From Adiantum capillus-veneris (Eukaryota > Streptophyta > Polypodiopsida > Polypodiales > Pteridaceae), in the NCBI GenBank assembly GCA_014529385.2, contig CM043949.1, positions 145,623,350-145,687,349 of the forward strand: a DNA stretch of 64,000 nucleotides, written 5' to 3'. The translations under genes and the position numbers were made by a program. Each line of letters starts with the position of its first letter. The first letter of the stretch is position 1. Positions 39,166-49,139 of the stretch are shown one piece after another. The notes below the pieces were generated by a model, which was not told where the DNA came from, ran no database searches, and saw nothing but the letters and a program-made list of their open reading frames with translations.

Positions 39166-39655
39166 GATTTTCTAAGACCCCTTAAGGGCTGCTTTTTGAA
39201 AGAGGTTTGGTGAAGGCACAATCTCGGAGAAGCTATGGCAGCTACTAACAGAATTAAAGCAGGGAGGCCTGCTGGAGTATGCCACCGACGAGTCAAAATT
39301 TGTGGACTTATGGGAGAGATGGGTTGCCTCACTGGAGGAGGGTGAAGGAGCGCCTAATTTCCTAAAGAAGGACCGTTTCATTGCTGGTCTATGGTCTCCG
39401 CTTAGAGAGAAGGTGAAGGGAAGGTTTCCTGCAACATATGAGTTGGCAGTCGAAGTAGCCCTCCTTAAAGACAAGAAGTTGCGCATGCAAGCAAGAGTAA
39501 ACGAGTCAGAGGAAACAAGCTCGGCCCAACCAACCCGAGTGGCTGCAACAACCAATCATAGAGTCGAACCGCAGGAGGCATCAGAAGAGCAGCAAGACTT
39601 GCTGAGTCGCATCACCACCCAACTAGAGAGTTTATATGTGCATCTGGTGCAGTAA
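39166..39655 (+). pseudogene. Element 1 gag, N-terminal half deleted
   Basis: Homology to the gag at 10,765 starts abruptly at KRFGEGTISEKLW, only about 45 bp after the primer site, so the leader and the first half of gag are missing. A TGA sits just before. From 39,302 the frame is open: DLWERWVASLEEGEGAPNFL, LREKVKGRFPATYEL and a C-terminal Gln-rich part ending at 39,655. The RNA-binding knuckle follows in another frame near 39,717. Confidence 0.78.
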
Positions 39656-39716
39656 GGGCATGTATCTGACAAAAACCCAGAACAAGGAAGGGGACAACGA
39701 AGGCAGAACCTAGAGT

Positions 39717-40408
39717 ACCACTGTTACAACTACGGGGAGGATGGCCATGGAATGTACTACTACCCACACCCGAGGAGGTAGAGTTTCAATAGAGGGGGGA
39801 GACAGAATCAGATCTCTCCGCCAAGAGCAAGACCACCACCACCTAGGCAGCCAGGACCAATCCCACCGGTCCAAATCGTTTGACCACCTGTACAATAGCA
39901 ACCACCACCCCAACCTCTCATTCCGCCACTACCCCCACCACCTGCTGTGAACCAAGCGGTGAGTGTTATTAGCTTTGAGGCTAAAGGGAAGGCGAAGGTA
40001 GAAGAATCAGCTCGAGAGAAGCACAAAGGAAAAGCGAAGGTAGAAGAAGTGGATGCTATGGGAGTGAAGCGTGCAAGGCACGAGGAGGAATCTCAAAGAG
40101 AAGAGAAGATGAAAGGAAAGGCCGAGTGTAGCAAGCAAGCAGCTAAACTGCGACGAAAAATAGACATCATGGACTTCTCACTAGGTGAGTATGCAAAACT
40201 CTATGACTTAGTTCAGGATGTGTTAATGCAGGGCCCTAAGATAACTTGGCCCCAATTACTCCACCTTGCACCCAGAATGAGGAGGCAGTGGACGGAAATG
40301 GTAAGTACTAGGAAATCAAGACCCAGGATAATGCCACACAAAGGGGAGGGCTACCCCATCATTCTTGGGAGGCCTTGGCTTATGGCTATGGAAGCTAAAG
40401 AAGACTAG
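39717..40408 (+). pseudogene. Element 1 zinc-knuckle and linker region, protease deleted
   Basis: At 39,720 the knuckle reads HCYNYGEDGHGMYYYP. Element 2 has QCWNCGESGHGMYNCP at the same place, so two of the three zinc-binding cysteines are now tyrosine. The frame 39,947-40,408 matches the element 2 linker (DFSLGEYAKLYDLV, ITWPQLLHLAPRMRR). From MVSTRKSR it jumps straight to GEGYPIILGRPWL, skipping the aspartic-protease core that element 2 keeps. This element cannot make its own protease. Confidence 0.75.
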
Positions 40409-40417
40409 AGCACCGGG

Positions 40418-42350
40418 ATGATCCAGATGAAGGATGCTAAAGGGAAGTCCATATTCTACGACATGAGGATTGGAAAGCCGCGCAACATGATCTTGGAGGC
40501 TTCAGAAGACGAGTCCACCAGCGACTACTCGTCTACCTCAGGAGAAGAGACGACCACCACCGATGGAAGTGACAGTAGCATCGAAGTAATGGGAGTCATT
40601 CTTAAAGACCCAAACAGATTAACACAATCTGAAACAACCTCGACAAACCAAGAGGGATCATCAGGTATGCAGTCCTTGGAGGATGCAGGTAAGCTACAAA
40701 AAATGCTTTCAAATGAGTTAACGAATGAAGAAAGAAAGGAGTACGTCTCCATGCTAGGTAACTTCACTACTTTGTTCATTGATGGCTATGATAAGATCAC
40801 AGGAATTACAGTAGTGCAACACCACATAAAACTCAAGGAAGGGAGTAAACCAGTAGTACAGAAGCTCAGAAGACTTGGAGTAATCCAACAAGAGGCACTA
40901 CTTAAAGAAGTGAGAAGTTTACTACAAGCAGGTTTCATCTACCCTGTCGAAGACTTAGAATGGGTCTCCCCAGTAGTAGTCACACCAAAAAAAAATGGTA
41001 AGTGGAGAGTCTGTGTGGATTATAAACCTCTCAATGCAGCCACGAAGAGGGATCACTTTCCCATCCCATTCCTGGATGAAATACTCAATGAGGTGGCAGG
41101 TTACGAATGATACACAGTGTGCGACAGCTACTCACGATACTTCCAGATTAGCATTGCGGAGGAAGAACAGAAGAAGACAACCTTCATCACACCTTGGGGA
41201 TGTTTTTCCTACAGAGTAATGCTGTTTGGCCTCACTAACGCCCCGACCACGTTTCAACGCTATGTGACTTTTGTTTTCCAACCCTACTTTGGAACATCAA
41301 TACGGGTTTTCATAGATGATTTTTGCATTTATAGCTCACGAGCCCTTCATATAAGCAAAGTCTATGATGGCTTAACCAGGCTGCAAATCTTGGGTGGCCA
41401 ACTCAACGTGGACAAGTGTCACATTGGTGAGAGCAAAGTCATTCTCCTTGGTCATGTAATTTCAGCAAAACGAATCGAGGATGACCCGAGCAAGATTCAA
41501 GCTCTGGTATCTTTATCGTCACCCACCACCGCCAAGCAGCTGGTTTCTTTCCTTCAGAAGGTAAGATACTTAAGCAGGTTCATTCACCTGCTATCTCAAG
41601 TGGTCCTTCCCCTACAGCAACTCACCCAAAGGGATGTCTTCTCATGGAGTGAAGAGAACGAGCAGCAGTTTACTAAGGTGAAGCAAATCCTAGCTAAGCT
41701 TCCCACTATTTCACCTCCTAAGTGGGACAAGCCATTTTATGTGAACCCTAGTGTGGGAAATGATACACTCGGAGCAGTACTAATGCAAAAGGACCCCAAA
41801 ACTTCTTTCATGCGCCCTATTTACTTCTCTATTCGGGTCATGACCCTGTCAGAAAAAGGATTTACTGAAGTAGAACACATGGTTCTGGCACTAATGTTTG
41901 CTACCACAAAGTTCCGCTCCTATCTCCTGCCTAGAACCTTTGTAATCCTGACAATGGAGGAGGTCTTCCCATATGTAATGCGACACATGGATGTCTCATC
42001 TAAGATCTCAAAGTGGTTAATTAGACTACAAGAGTTTGACTACACCATGCAAGTAGAAAACTCCACCAGGGCTATTTTAGCGGGAATTCTCACTCATCGC
42101 CATTATGAGAAGAAGCTGAAGGTCAACACGGAAGCAAAGGAAGAAACACCAATGATAGAAAATCCTAGGCTAGAGAGAGCTCACTCTCTTTTCTTTGACG
42201 GAGCATACAAGAGGACAATGGATCAGTCTGCAGCAGGCATGGTCATTTTCAATAAACAGCAAGAAAGAGTATTCTCCATGGGGCAGTTATTACACTCCCA
42301 CTCCAACAATGAAGCAGAATATGCAGCCCTAATTTATTCGCTTACCCACG
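40418..42350 (+). pseudogene. Element 1 reverse transcriptase and RNase H
   Basis: RT copies RNA into DNA in the particle. Motifs: WVSPVVVTPKKNGKWRVCVDY, FGLTNAPTTFQR and the catalytic FIDD in RVFIDDFCIYSS. An RNase H remnant (IYFSIRVMTLSEKGFTEVEH) and a second, archaeal-type RNase H (LFFDGAYKR, NNEAEYAALIYSL) follow, an order typical of the Tat branch of plant Ty3. One TGA (41,108-41,110) interrupts RT just before motif A. The RNase H breaks off soon after EAEYAALIYSL (about 42,345), where foreign sequence starts. Later RNase H residues are missing. Confidence 0.85.
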
Positions 42351-42368
42351 GCATTTGCACCGAAGACC

Positions 42369-45220
42369 ACTAGTGAAGGTGATCAAAGGTCATCACAGGA
42401 ACGTCGCATCGCTTGTGAGACCAATGTTGACATTTGGGTGGATAGCCATTTGTACCCTTACGATCCTATAAGCCGCTTCCATCCACCGTTTAATAGCCTT
42501 TCCACATTTCTTCAATTTCTTGGGAGGGGAGAAGCAGGTTTGTTAGGCTATTGCAAGCGATTGTGTATGGGTGCAGGTGCTTCTTTGCATATGTGGATGC
42601 ACGAATGTCAAGCTCTTCACCTCAAGACAACGGCATTACAAGAGAGTGTTGCCTCTTCAGAGAGGGTAGTTAAAACTCTTGAACAACAAATGCAAGAAAA
42701 GGAGTCCCACATCCAAAAGCTTACCAACACCATCACATACTTGAAAGAAACACCTCTTGGTGCAAGGGAACGCAAACGCACGTATTCATCCATTGAAACT
42801 CTTGCACATTCGGGAGGAGCACGCAAACGACGAGTTACAGCCACAAGGTGATTTGGTCTTTACTTGCATGATGCATTCTTACTTCACACTATTTTCTAAC
42901 ATTTATGTTTATTTGTTGCTAGAAACTTCATCTAGGAGGCATGCAGTGGAACAAGCCAAGATGATCGAGTCAACCTTCTCACTAGTTGTCTCAATACCCA
43001 GGACGTGATTTCTATCTTACAATCACCTGGAGGTAAGCACAATAAGGATGCAGTCACCAAGGACCTTATGCGTAAATTAAGAAATTTGGTTAGTGATGAT
43101 GATGTTCAACAAGCTTGTGATGAGGCTAGAATCAGCACCAAAGCATATCAGGCTATTTTCCAACTCCTAAAGGATGCCCTCAAAGAACATGGCATTGTGG
43201 AAAACCTATTTCCCGTTCCTCACAAGGTCAAGCTCGCAAAGAAGGACAAAAACTAAGATGTGTTCTCCTGCATTGGGACATACCTACACATTGAGGACAC
43301 AATGCCAACTTCCCGTTATGCTTCGTGTGCAACAAAGACAAGGGGAAAAGGTAAGAAACAATCCATAAGACCTTCGGAGAAGGGCTTTCCTTACACAATG
43401 TGGAACAATATTTTCATGGATCTTAGAAGGCTTCAAGAAGCCATGCTTAGATTTTACGAGTTACCTGAAGAAGGTGACACACTTTACTTTTTTCTTTGGT
43501 ATTATTCTTATCATAGACTCTGAAGTTTAAGGTCTTAGCACAATTTATTTTGTAGTGCTTGGCACAAAAGTCGCTTTTGTGCTGAAACTCGATGAGTGTC
43601 AAATAGTGAAAGGCCGAAGGTTAGAGAGGCTAAGTGTCACTCTAATGAACGAGGCCCTTCTGCAAACCAAGCGAAGGGATTTAGTCGAGCCATCTCCCAC
43701 CCCATCTTTTAGCGTGCAATCAGAGAAAGACATTTGGTGGTTGGGTGCTATTGAGGTGCCCAAGGAGACCAATGGAGTACTTTCATGGATTTTTGAGAGA
43801 ACTCCATGGATCACAGAAGTAATACACTCCCAAATTGCAGGTCAGAAGTTGGAGATTGAGGGTTTTGGTAGTTATGATGTGGAGTGGCACTTAGGTGGGG
43901 ATTTGAAGACCATAAAGTGTTTACTTGGCTGCAAACAAGGGGCTTCTTCTCTCATGCCTTGTCCATTTTGCACTCGAGGGTACAAACCTAATGGAAAAAA
44001 ATCACATAAGAGCACTGCAAAGGCCCGATCCATGATTCCATGGCAAGGGCATGGAGAACAAGGGTTAGATTGTCGTGATGTCGGAGATAAAGGTAGAGAA
44101 TGGGAAGCGTCTATTCTGAGATGTCCCATGCTCAATGCCCTAGACCGTGATCAAAAGGACCACGCTTGGAATCCAATCTTTCGATTTCCTCTATCAAATG
44201 TACATTTTTGTACATTACACGCATTCATGCTTATTTTTGATAGGCTATTGAAGCTTCACATTGACTATGCTTTCACGATGAAACCGTTGGAAAAGTCCCA
44301 GGAAGCGATCAAAAGAGTGGAGGTACTCTTGAATTCCATTGGCTGTCATGGTGGAAATGTGTCTATCGTTGCTGCAAAGAACACAGGGGAGGCCCATGAA
44401 ATTGCTTAACAAGTGTCAATGAGTGGACAAAAAGCTAGACACTTTTTGAAGAAAGTTTCCCAAGGAAAGCCAAGTCGATATGATGCTCAAAACAGCTCCA
44501 ACCAGCAGGCAGGTAACCTTTGGGAGCTTTGGAAGGAGTTATGCAAAGCTACTACCGACAATGATTCAAATGGCGAGCTTGCAAACAAGCGCAAGCAAGT
44601 TTGGGCACATTTTGATAAAATGGTCAAGCTTATGGGCCTTAACAGCACAATAGAAGAACAATGCCAATCATTTCAAGAAGCCTTGGCGGATTTTACCAAG
44701 GTCTTCACCCTTTCTTGGGGTGAAAATAATATTACACATTACATGGTAAGTCATTTTACATGGTGTATTCATTACAAGGGATTGTTTTTATTTAATAATG
44801 TGGATCTTTTACTCATGTGAACAGCATATATTGTTTGCGCATGGTGCATTTTTTATGCACAAGTATGGATCGTTTGAAATTTTTAGTACTCAAGGCATGG
44901 AGAAGTCCCATTATCGAGCAAGGGGAGTGTACTTCAAAAATATTCGACATGGTGGTGGAATGGTGCAATCCAATTATTTGGAGGAGATGTTCAATTGGTT
45001 TTTTCGCACAACATTTTCTCGTAAGCTCACAATGGAGCGTGCGCGACAATCCAAGATTGCTATTGAAGTGCGGAAATGGAGTCGTCAAGAGCATAGCAAC
45101 AAGTGGCAAATGTCGCAAGGTCCTACCAAGCATGCTACATGGCGGCTATGCAGAGTGCGACAAGGATCAAAGTGGATACTGCGCGAGTCACTAAACGTGA
45201 ATGCAGGGTCCAACTCTTAG
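42369..45220 (+). pseudogene. Gene A: spliced, transposase-like protein of unknown family
   Basis: Four exons join in one frame: up to 42,847; 42,923-43,473; 43,556-44,745; 44,825-45,220. All three introns are GT-AG, and joining restores one frame of about 870 codons. The N-terminal part has a coiled coil (ERVVKTLEQQMQEKESHIQK) and a basic patch (ARKRRVTATR). The centre has VLKLDECQIVKGRR, WHLGGDLKTIKCLLGCKQGAS and PCPFCTRGYK. The C-terminal part has STQGMEKSHYRARGVYF and HGGGMVQSNYLEEMF. Spaced acidic residues with an inserted Cys pair suggest an RNase H-like transposase core; that is inference. Stops: TAG 42,933, TAA 43,254, TAA 44,407. The true start is not seen; the frame is open upstream into element 1 sequence. 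Confidence 0.6.
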
Positions 45221-45286
45221 CGACATGTTTATTTAAAAACTAATACTTTTTTTAAAAAAATTAGTGTGAACAAGGCCCTTTTTAAA

Positions 45287-45302
45287 TGGGCCCTTATAAA
45301 TA
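45287..45302 (+). promoter_or_regulatory. Core promoter of the H3-like gene
   Basis: TGGGCCC (45,287-45,293), a plant site II type motif common upstream of growth- and histone-related genes, is followed at once by TATAAATA (45,295-45,302). The H3 reading frame starts 58 bp after the TATA. The promoter sits in the 139 bp between the gene A stop and the H3 start. Confidence 0.6.
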
Positions 45303-45359
45303 TTGCATGCTCTCAGAAACCACTCATTTCTTAAGAACAGGTGAGGTGTTACCAACGAA

Positions 45360-46256
45360 ATATCGCGCACCAAACAAACCGCGAAAGAGCATCCGCCTAC
45401 CAACAAAAACACCCTCCAAGGATGTGAGAAGCCATCATGGCTTAAAAGCACAAGAAAACGGCCACGAACGCCTGGCCATTCCAGGAACTCATCTGGTAGT
45501 GGGCATGGTGGTAGGGCATGAGAGTCATCGAGGACTGTTGAATCTCCACCTCCTCAAGATATAACACCTAGAAGGAGAATGAAGCAACGTGCCCAACACT
45601 GGAGAGAGGAAGAGGGCCAGCAAACAACAGAGTCCGATAGGGAGCAGCCGTCGCGCCACCAATCACAAGCAGGAACATCCAGGACTTGGGTGGTCCATAC
45701 AGACACTGAATCAGAGAGTGAGCCACCATGGCTGCGAGAAAAAATACCGCGCATACACCGGGTGGCCGTTGGGGGGAAGACATTGCGTGGAGGCCAGTGA
45801 GCTCTCCCCACACAACAAGATCGGCAGCCAAGGGAAGAGAAAGAATCAAAAGAGGCTGAAAAACTAGCCCCTAACCATGTAAACAGGCGCAAGTCTATGT
45901 ATTTCAAGAAGCCTAAACACCGCCCGCCAGGAAATGTGCAAGTGCCCCCAAGACAACCGCAGCGGCGTCGAAAAATAGCAAGGGCATTTGCAGAAATCTG
46001 CCACTACCAGAAGACGACAGAGCTTTTGATTCGACGCGCCTCCTTTGATCGCATTGTGAAGGAGGTGCTTCAAAGCTATGGAAATCAATATAGAATGAAA
46101 CCAATAGCGCTAGAGGCTATTCAAGAAACTGCAAAGGCCCACATCATTTTGGTGTTGGAAGATACCAACCTATGCACCATACATGCAAAGCGAGTGACAA
46201 TACAGCCAAAAGATATGCAGCTTGCACGTCGACTGCGACGAGACTTCGAGCATTAG
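45360..46256 (+). pseudogene. Divergent histone H3 gene carried by the insertion (long tail, three lesions)
   Basis: One frame of 299 codons reads ATA at the start position, then SRTKQTAKE, close to the universal H3 start ARTKQTARK. A long basic and Ser/Glu-rich tail of about 170 residues follows. Then come KKPKHRPPGNVQV (H3: KKPHRYRPGTVAL), a 15-residue insert, and the histone fold: YQKTTELLIR, EDTNLC, IHAKRVTIQPKD, QLARRLR. The stretch between helix 1 and helix 2 has the H3 length with no extra loop, so it is not centromere-type CENH3. Position 4 keeps lysine; position 9 is glutamate. H3 is a nucleosome core protein. Lesions: ATG changed to ATA, and TGA at 45,519 and 45,798. Confidence 0.88.
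45897..46256 (+). CDS. Uninterrupted histone-fold part of the H3-like gene
   Basis: From an in-frame ATG at 45,897 the last 119 codons are intact and hold the complete histone fold: alphaN-like YQKTTELLIR, alpha1 FDRIVKEVLQSY, alpha2 ALEAIQETAKAHIILVLEDT, loop 2 HAKRVTIQPKD and alpha3 MQLARRLR. The conserved Cys in NLC and the Asp-Thr-Asn before it are kept. Even with the tail broken, a tail-less H3-like protein could be made if an internal start were used. Whether this copy is transcribed is unknown. Confidence 0.8.
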   Translation: MYFKKPKHRPPGNVQVPPRQPQRRRKIARAFAEICHYQKTTELLIRRASFDRIVKEVLQSYGNQYRMKPIALEAIQETAKAHIILVLEDTNLCTIHAKRVTIQPKDMQLARRLRRDFEH

Positions 46257-46418
46257 CCAAAGTTACCCCTTGTTTTGTATTCCACACCCTTATCTTTATA
46301 ATGATTGAACTTTCCAATGACAATATGATCAACAGTTGTGTCTACTGTGCCTACTATCTTTGTAATGACTTTGTAATTTCAAGTTCTTTATGTAATTTCA
46401 GTCAATTTCAGTAAATTT

Positions 46419-46596
46419 GTGCTTTTTAAGCACCCTTGGGGGTAGATAAGCCTACAAGGGGCAAAAGAAAGCCTGGCCACAAGGGCGCGCAAGTGGCCCA
46501 TCCAACAGTTTGGATGGGCCATTTGCGTGCCCTTGTGGCCAGGCTTTCTTTTGCCCCTTGTAGGCTTATCTACCCCCAAGGGTACTTAAAAAGCAC
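46419..46596. repeat. Hairpin 1, 87-bp arms
   Basis: Arms 46,419-46,505 and 46,510-46,596 with a 4-bp loop (cagt) and only a few mismatches. The stem contains gggggtagataagcctacaa and gcctggccacaagggcgcgc. Confidence 0.95.
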
Positions 46597-46944
46597 AACT
46601 TTACCACAACCTATTGGTTTTGCAACATTATTTTACATGGATCCTTATGGACACCCTTTTTTGGCCATTTCAAGCTTTGAATTCCCTATAGGATATTAAA
46701 AAAAATAACAGATTGTGAAACCAAGTGTCTATGCAACATTAATTTGGATTTTTCAAATGTCCAATGTAATTGGACTTTTTGGTGCAGGGGTGTACTAGGT
46801 AGAGCTAAAACAGGTGATAGTGTGTTGGAAAATTCATTTCATAATTGATTTCACCTTTTCTAGTGTCCTTGAGTGTGAATATATGCTGGAATTTCCATAG
46901 AAAGGGTGCATCTAAATTAATGATGCAAAACCAATTCATTTCAA

Positions 46945-47139
46945 TAAATTTGTGCTTTGTAAGTATCCTAGGGGGTAGATAAGCCTAAAAGGGGCAAAAT
47001 AAAGCCTGGCCACAAGGGCGCGCAAATGGCCCATCCAAAACTGATGCATCGGCCATTTGCGCGCCCTTGTGGCCAGGATTTTTTTGGCCCTTGGTAGGCT
47101 TATAATCTACCCCCTAGGGAACATAAAATACCTAAATTT
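46945..47139. repeat. Hairpin 2, diverged relative of hairpin 1
   Basis: Same stem words as hairpin 1 (gggggtagataagcct, ggccacaagggcgcgcaaat) with more mismatches; centre near 47,040. Confidence 0.9.
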
Positions 47140-47187
47140 ACTGAAATTGGCTGAAACTACATACAGAACTTGAAATTACAAAGTCAC

Positions 47188-47316
47188 TTATTAAAACAAT
47201 TTTCATATCACCAATTGAAACAATTTTCAAGATTGACAAATCACATTCAAAAGAATTTGCAAGATAGAGAGACAATTTCAAATATTTTTTATTACTTCCA
47301 AAACGGTGATTTTACA
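47188..47316. other. Short AT-rich spacer before gene B end
   Basis: Presumed 3' untranslated region of gene B; nothing else seen. Confidence 0.4.
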
Positions 47317-48894
47317 TCATGTATCTGAGGAGTTCATAATTTTTTTGACCATTTCCTTGCGCCTATTTTGCGTGTAAGGCAACTCCCCAGTCAAGAGGGA
47401 GTGTGCTATGGCCTTTGGGTCAGTTGAGCCAATGGAAGCATGTATCCCTATCTGGGCAAGCACTTTACCACGAAAGCCAGTGCCAAATGATGTGCATACA
47501 AGGGATCTACGCACTAGGAACACTTGATGCGCAGTTTGAGCAATGGTGCTCAAACACAAAAACTTGCTCAAAGCTTTTAATGACCAAGTCATAAAATGGG
47601 CTTGGGGAGTAAATTCATTATGGATAATGGCCACATCGCTAGGGGGGAGTTGTCCTAGGTAATGCACAAGGGAAGCTTGAGGTCCAAAGCCCGTCCGCTT
47701 GCCACCCGTCCTTGCAGCAAAATCATCAACCTCCACGACATCCTGTCATAAATAATAGAAGGTTGAGAAAAAAGACAATGAAGGATAAAATAGTAACATG
47801 AAATTTAGGATACAGTTTACCTCCTGCTCCTTGTCGTCCTCCTCCCTGTTGCCCTTTGCATCCAAGTCAATGCTCCCATGCACCACAGATACGACCTTTG
47901 GATCATCAGATGGGAGGTTGCATAATGACATAGGCATCCTAGCAGCCTCAACCATGGCTTACGTGGCTTGGAAGTCTTCATCAGCCACTTGCAACTGCTC
48001 GGTTGCAAGGACCTCCGCACATACAACTGCAATAGTGTCAGCAACAGAGTCCCCATCTAGCAAGAGCTCGCTTTCTAGGGCATCTGGCGTATTGTCTAAG
48101 GGACATTTGGTGTTGTTGCATAGCACGCTCAAGCATTCATCCATGCATAGGCCAAATGCTTTCTCCAAATCATGCAGGAACACATACTCCTCCCCATCCA
48201 CTGACACTGAGGAGAAGCGGCTGATTTCTACCTCTGGGATAGCCACATCCGTCAGTGGTAGTGGCACTAGAGTGTCACTAGGGCCAACCACAACGATGGA
48301 TTTCTCAACTAGTTCCTCAAGACCCCTAGGGTACTCGAGCCGGTGTGCCTTTACTTCCACTGCAGGGTTCATAGGGATAACTTGCTGCTCCTTGGTGTCC
48401 TTGATAAAGGACCCAACCTGAAGGTGTGGTAAGCGAAGCTCCTCCAAATCAGGTTCCTCGCTCACCAAGAAGATAAATGCTGCGAGCCGAGAAAGGTACT
48501 CCACCCCCAACTTGTGCTTCTTGAGCGCTGACACCCCTGGGGCTTGCTCATCCAAGTAATGGCCTGCATCGGTTGCAATTTCTTGGAATTGTTGCAACCG
48601 CTTGGAGAATGGGCGATCACCTTTGTGTATATAGCACAAAAGATCGCAAGGCACCCAGATCCCTACATGTGGGGAGATAGATACAGAATATTTTCTGATG
48701 TGCTCCTCCATGAACACAAAAATATCGACAAATGCATCCATGTGAAGGGCAACTGTGGCATCAAGGTCAGGGAGACGAGTAAAAAAGGTGTGGAGGTCCA
48801 ACTTCCCTTTGTATTTGGTGTCCGCGAGGAAGAGGATGAAGCGTGACAAAGGGGTGGATGTGGCTGCAGATGCAGAGGCTGTGGAAGCATCCAT
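47317..48894 (-). pseudogene. Gene B: spliced unknown protein, one nonsense codon
   Basis: Start ATG at 48,894 (MDASTASASAATSTP). Exon 1 runs to 47,821. A GT-AG intron (47,820-47,743, 78 bp) joins EEDDKEQE to DVVEVDDFAARTGGKR in frame. Exon 2 ends at 47,317; total about 498 residues. A TAA (47,959-47,961) after DEDFQAT is the only lesion. The protein is mostly acidic and helical, with LSRFILFLADTKYKG, an aromatic HMDAFVDIFVFMEEHI stretch, and a basic Lys/Arg tail (QNRRKEMVKKIMN). No signal peptide or membrane segment. I recognise no domain. The tail end faces the hairpins and the H3 gene. The near-intact splicing argues for a real element gene. Confidence 0.6.
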
Positions 48895-48975
48895 GTCTAG
48901 CCTGGGGTGTAGACAGAGAGTGGAGGAGCTCAAGAGTTGCAAAAGTGAAAATAGTGAATGAGTTAGGTGGCCCCC

Positions 48976-48983
48976 CTTTTATA
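48976..48983 (-). promoter_or_regulatory. TATA box of gene B
   Basis: TATAAAAG on the minus strand, 82 bp ahead of the gene B ATG, next to a GGGCC-type patch, similar in layout to the H3 promoter. Confidence 0.5.
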
Positions 48984-49139
48984 ATGGACCCTTTTTTTAA
49001 GACATTAAAAAAAAGGCACTTTCACCAAAAAATGATTTCTCATCCCAATGCAAAAAATTATATTCAAAGGCATGATTTTTCGAAGCAAATCATGTTGATT
49101 ATAGCGGGGATCAGTTTGAAAATTGCAAGAGTTACAAAG

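Larger units (their letters stand above)
46367..47187. repeat. Nested inverted repeat between the converging genes
   Basis: Outer arms: 46,367-46,418 (tgactttgtaatttcaagtt...) pairs with about 47,131-47,187 in reverse. Inside lie two long hairpins. The sequences that flank the hairpins on the inner side (46,597-46,650 and 46,905-46,965) are also inverted copies of each other (tgcaaaaccaat on one side, attggttttgca on the other). The whole 820-bp block is thus a palindrome of palindromes. Confidence 0.82.

Noticed and set aside
45560-45907. Minus-strand frames over the H3 tail
   Set aside because: They are antisense shadows of the H3 frame, whose conserved motifs are on the plus strand.
45360-46256. 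The H3-like gene as a centromeric CENH3
   Set aside because: The helix 1 to helix 2 loop has the ordinary H3 length and the tail start matches canonical H3, so a CENH3 origin is not supported.
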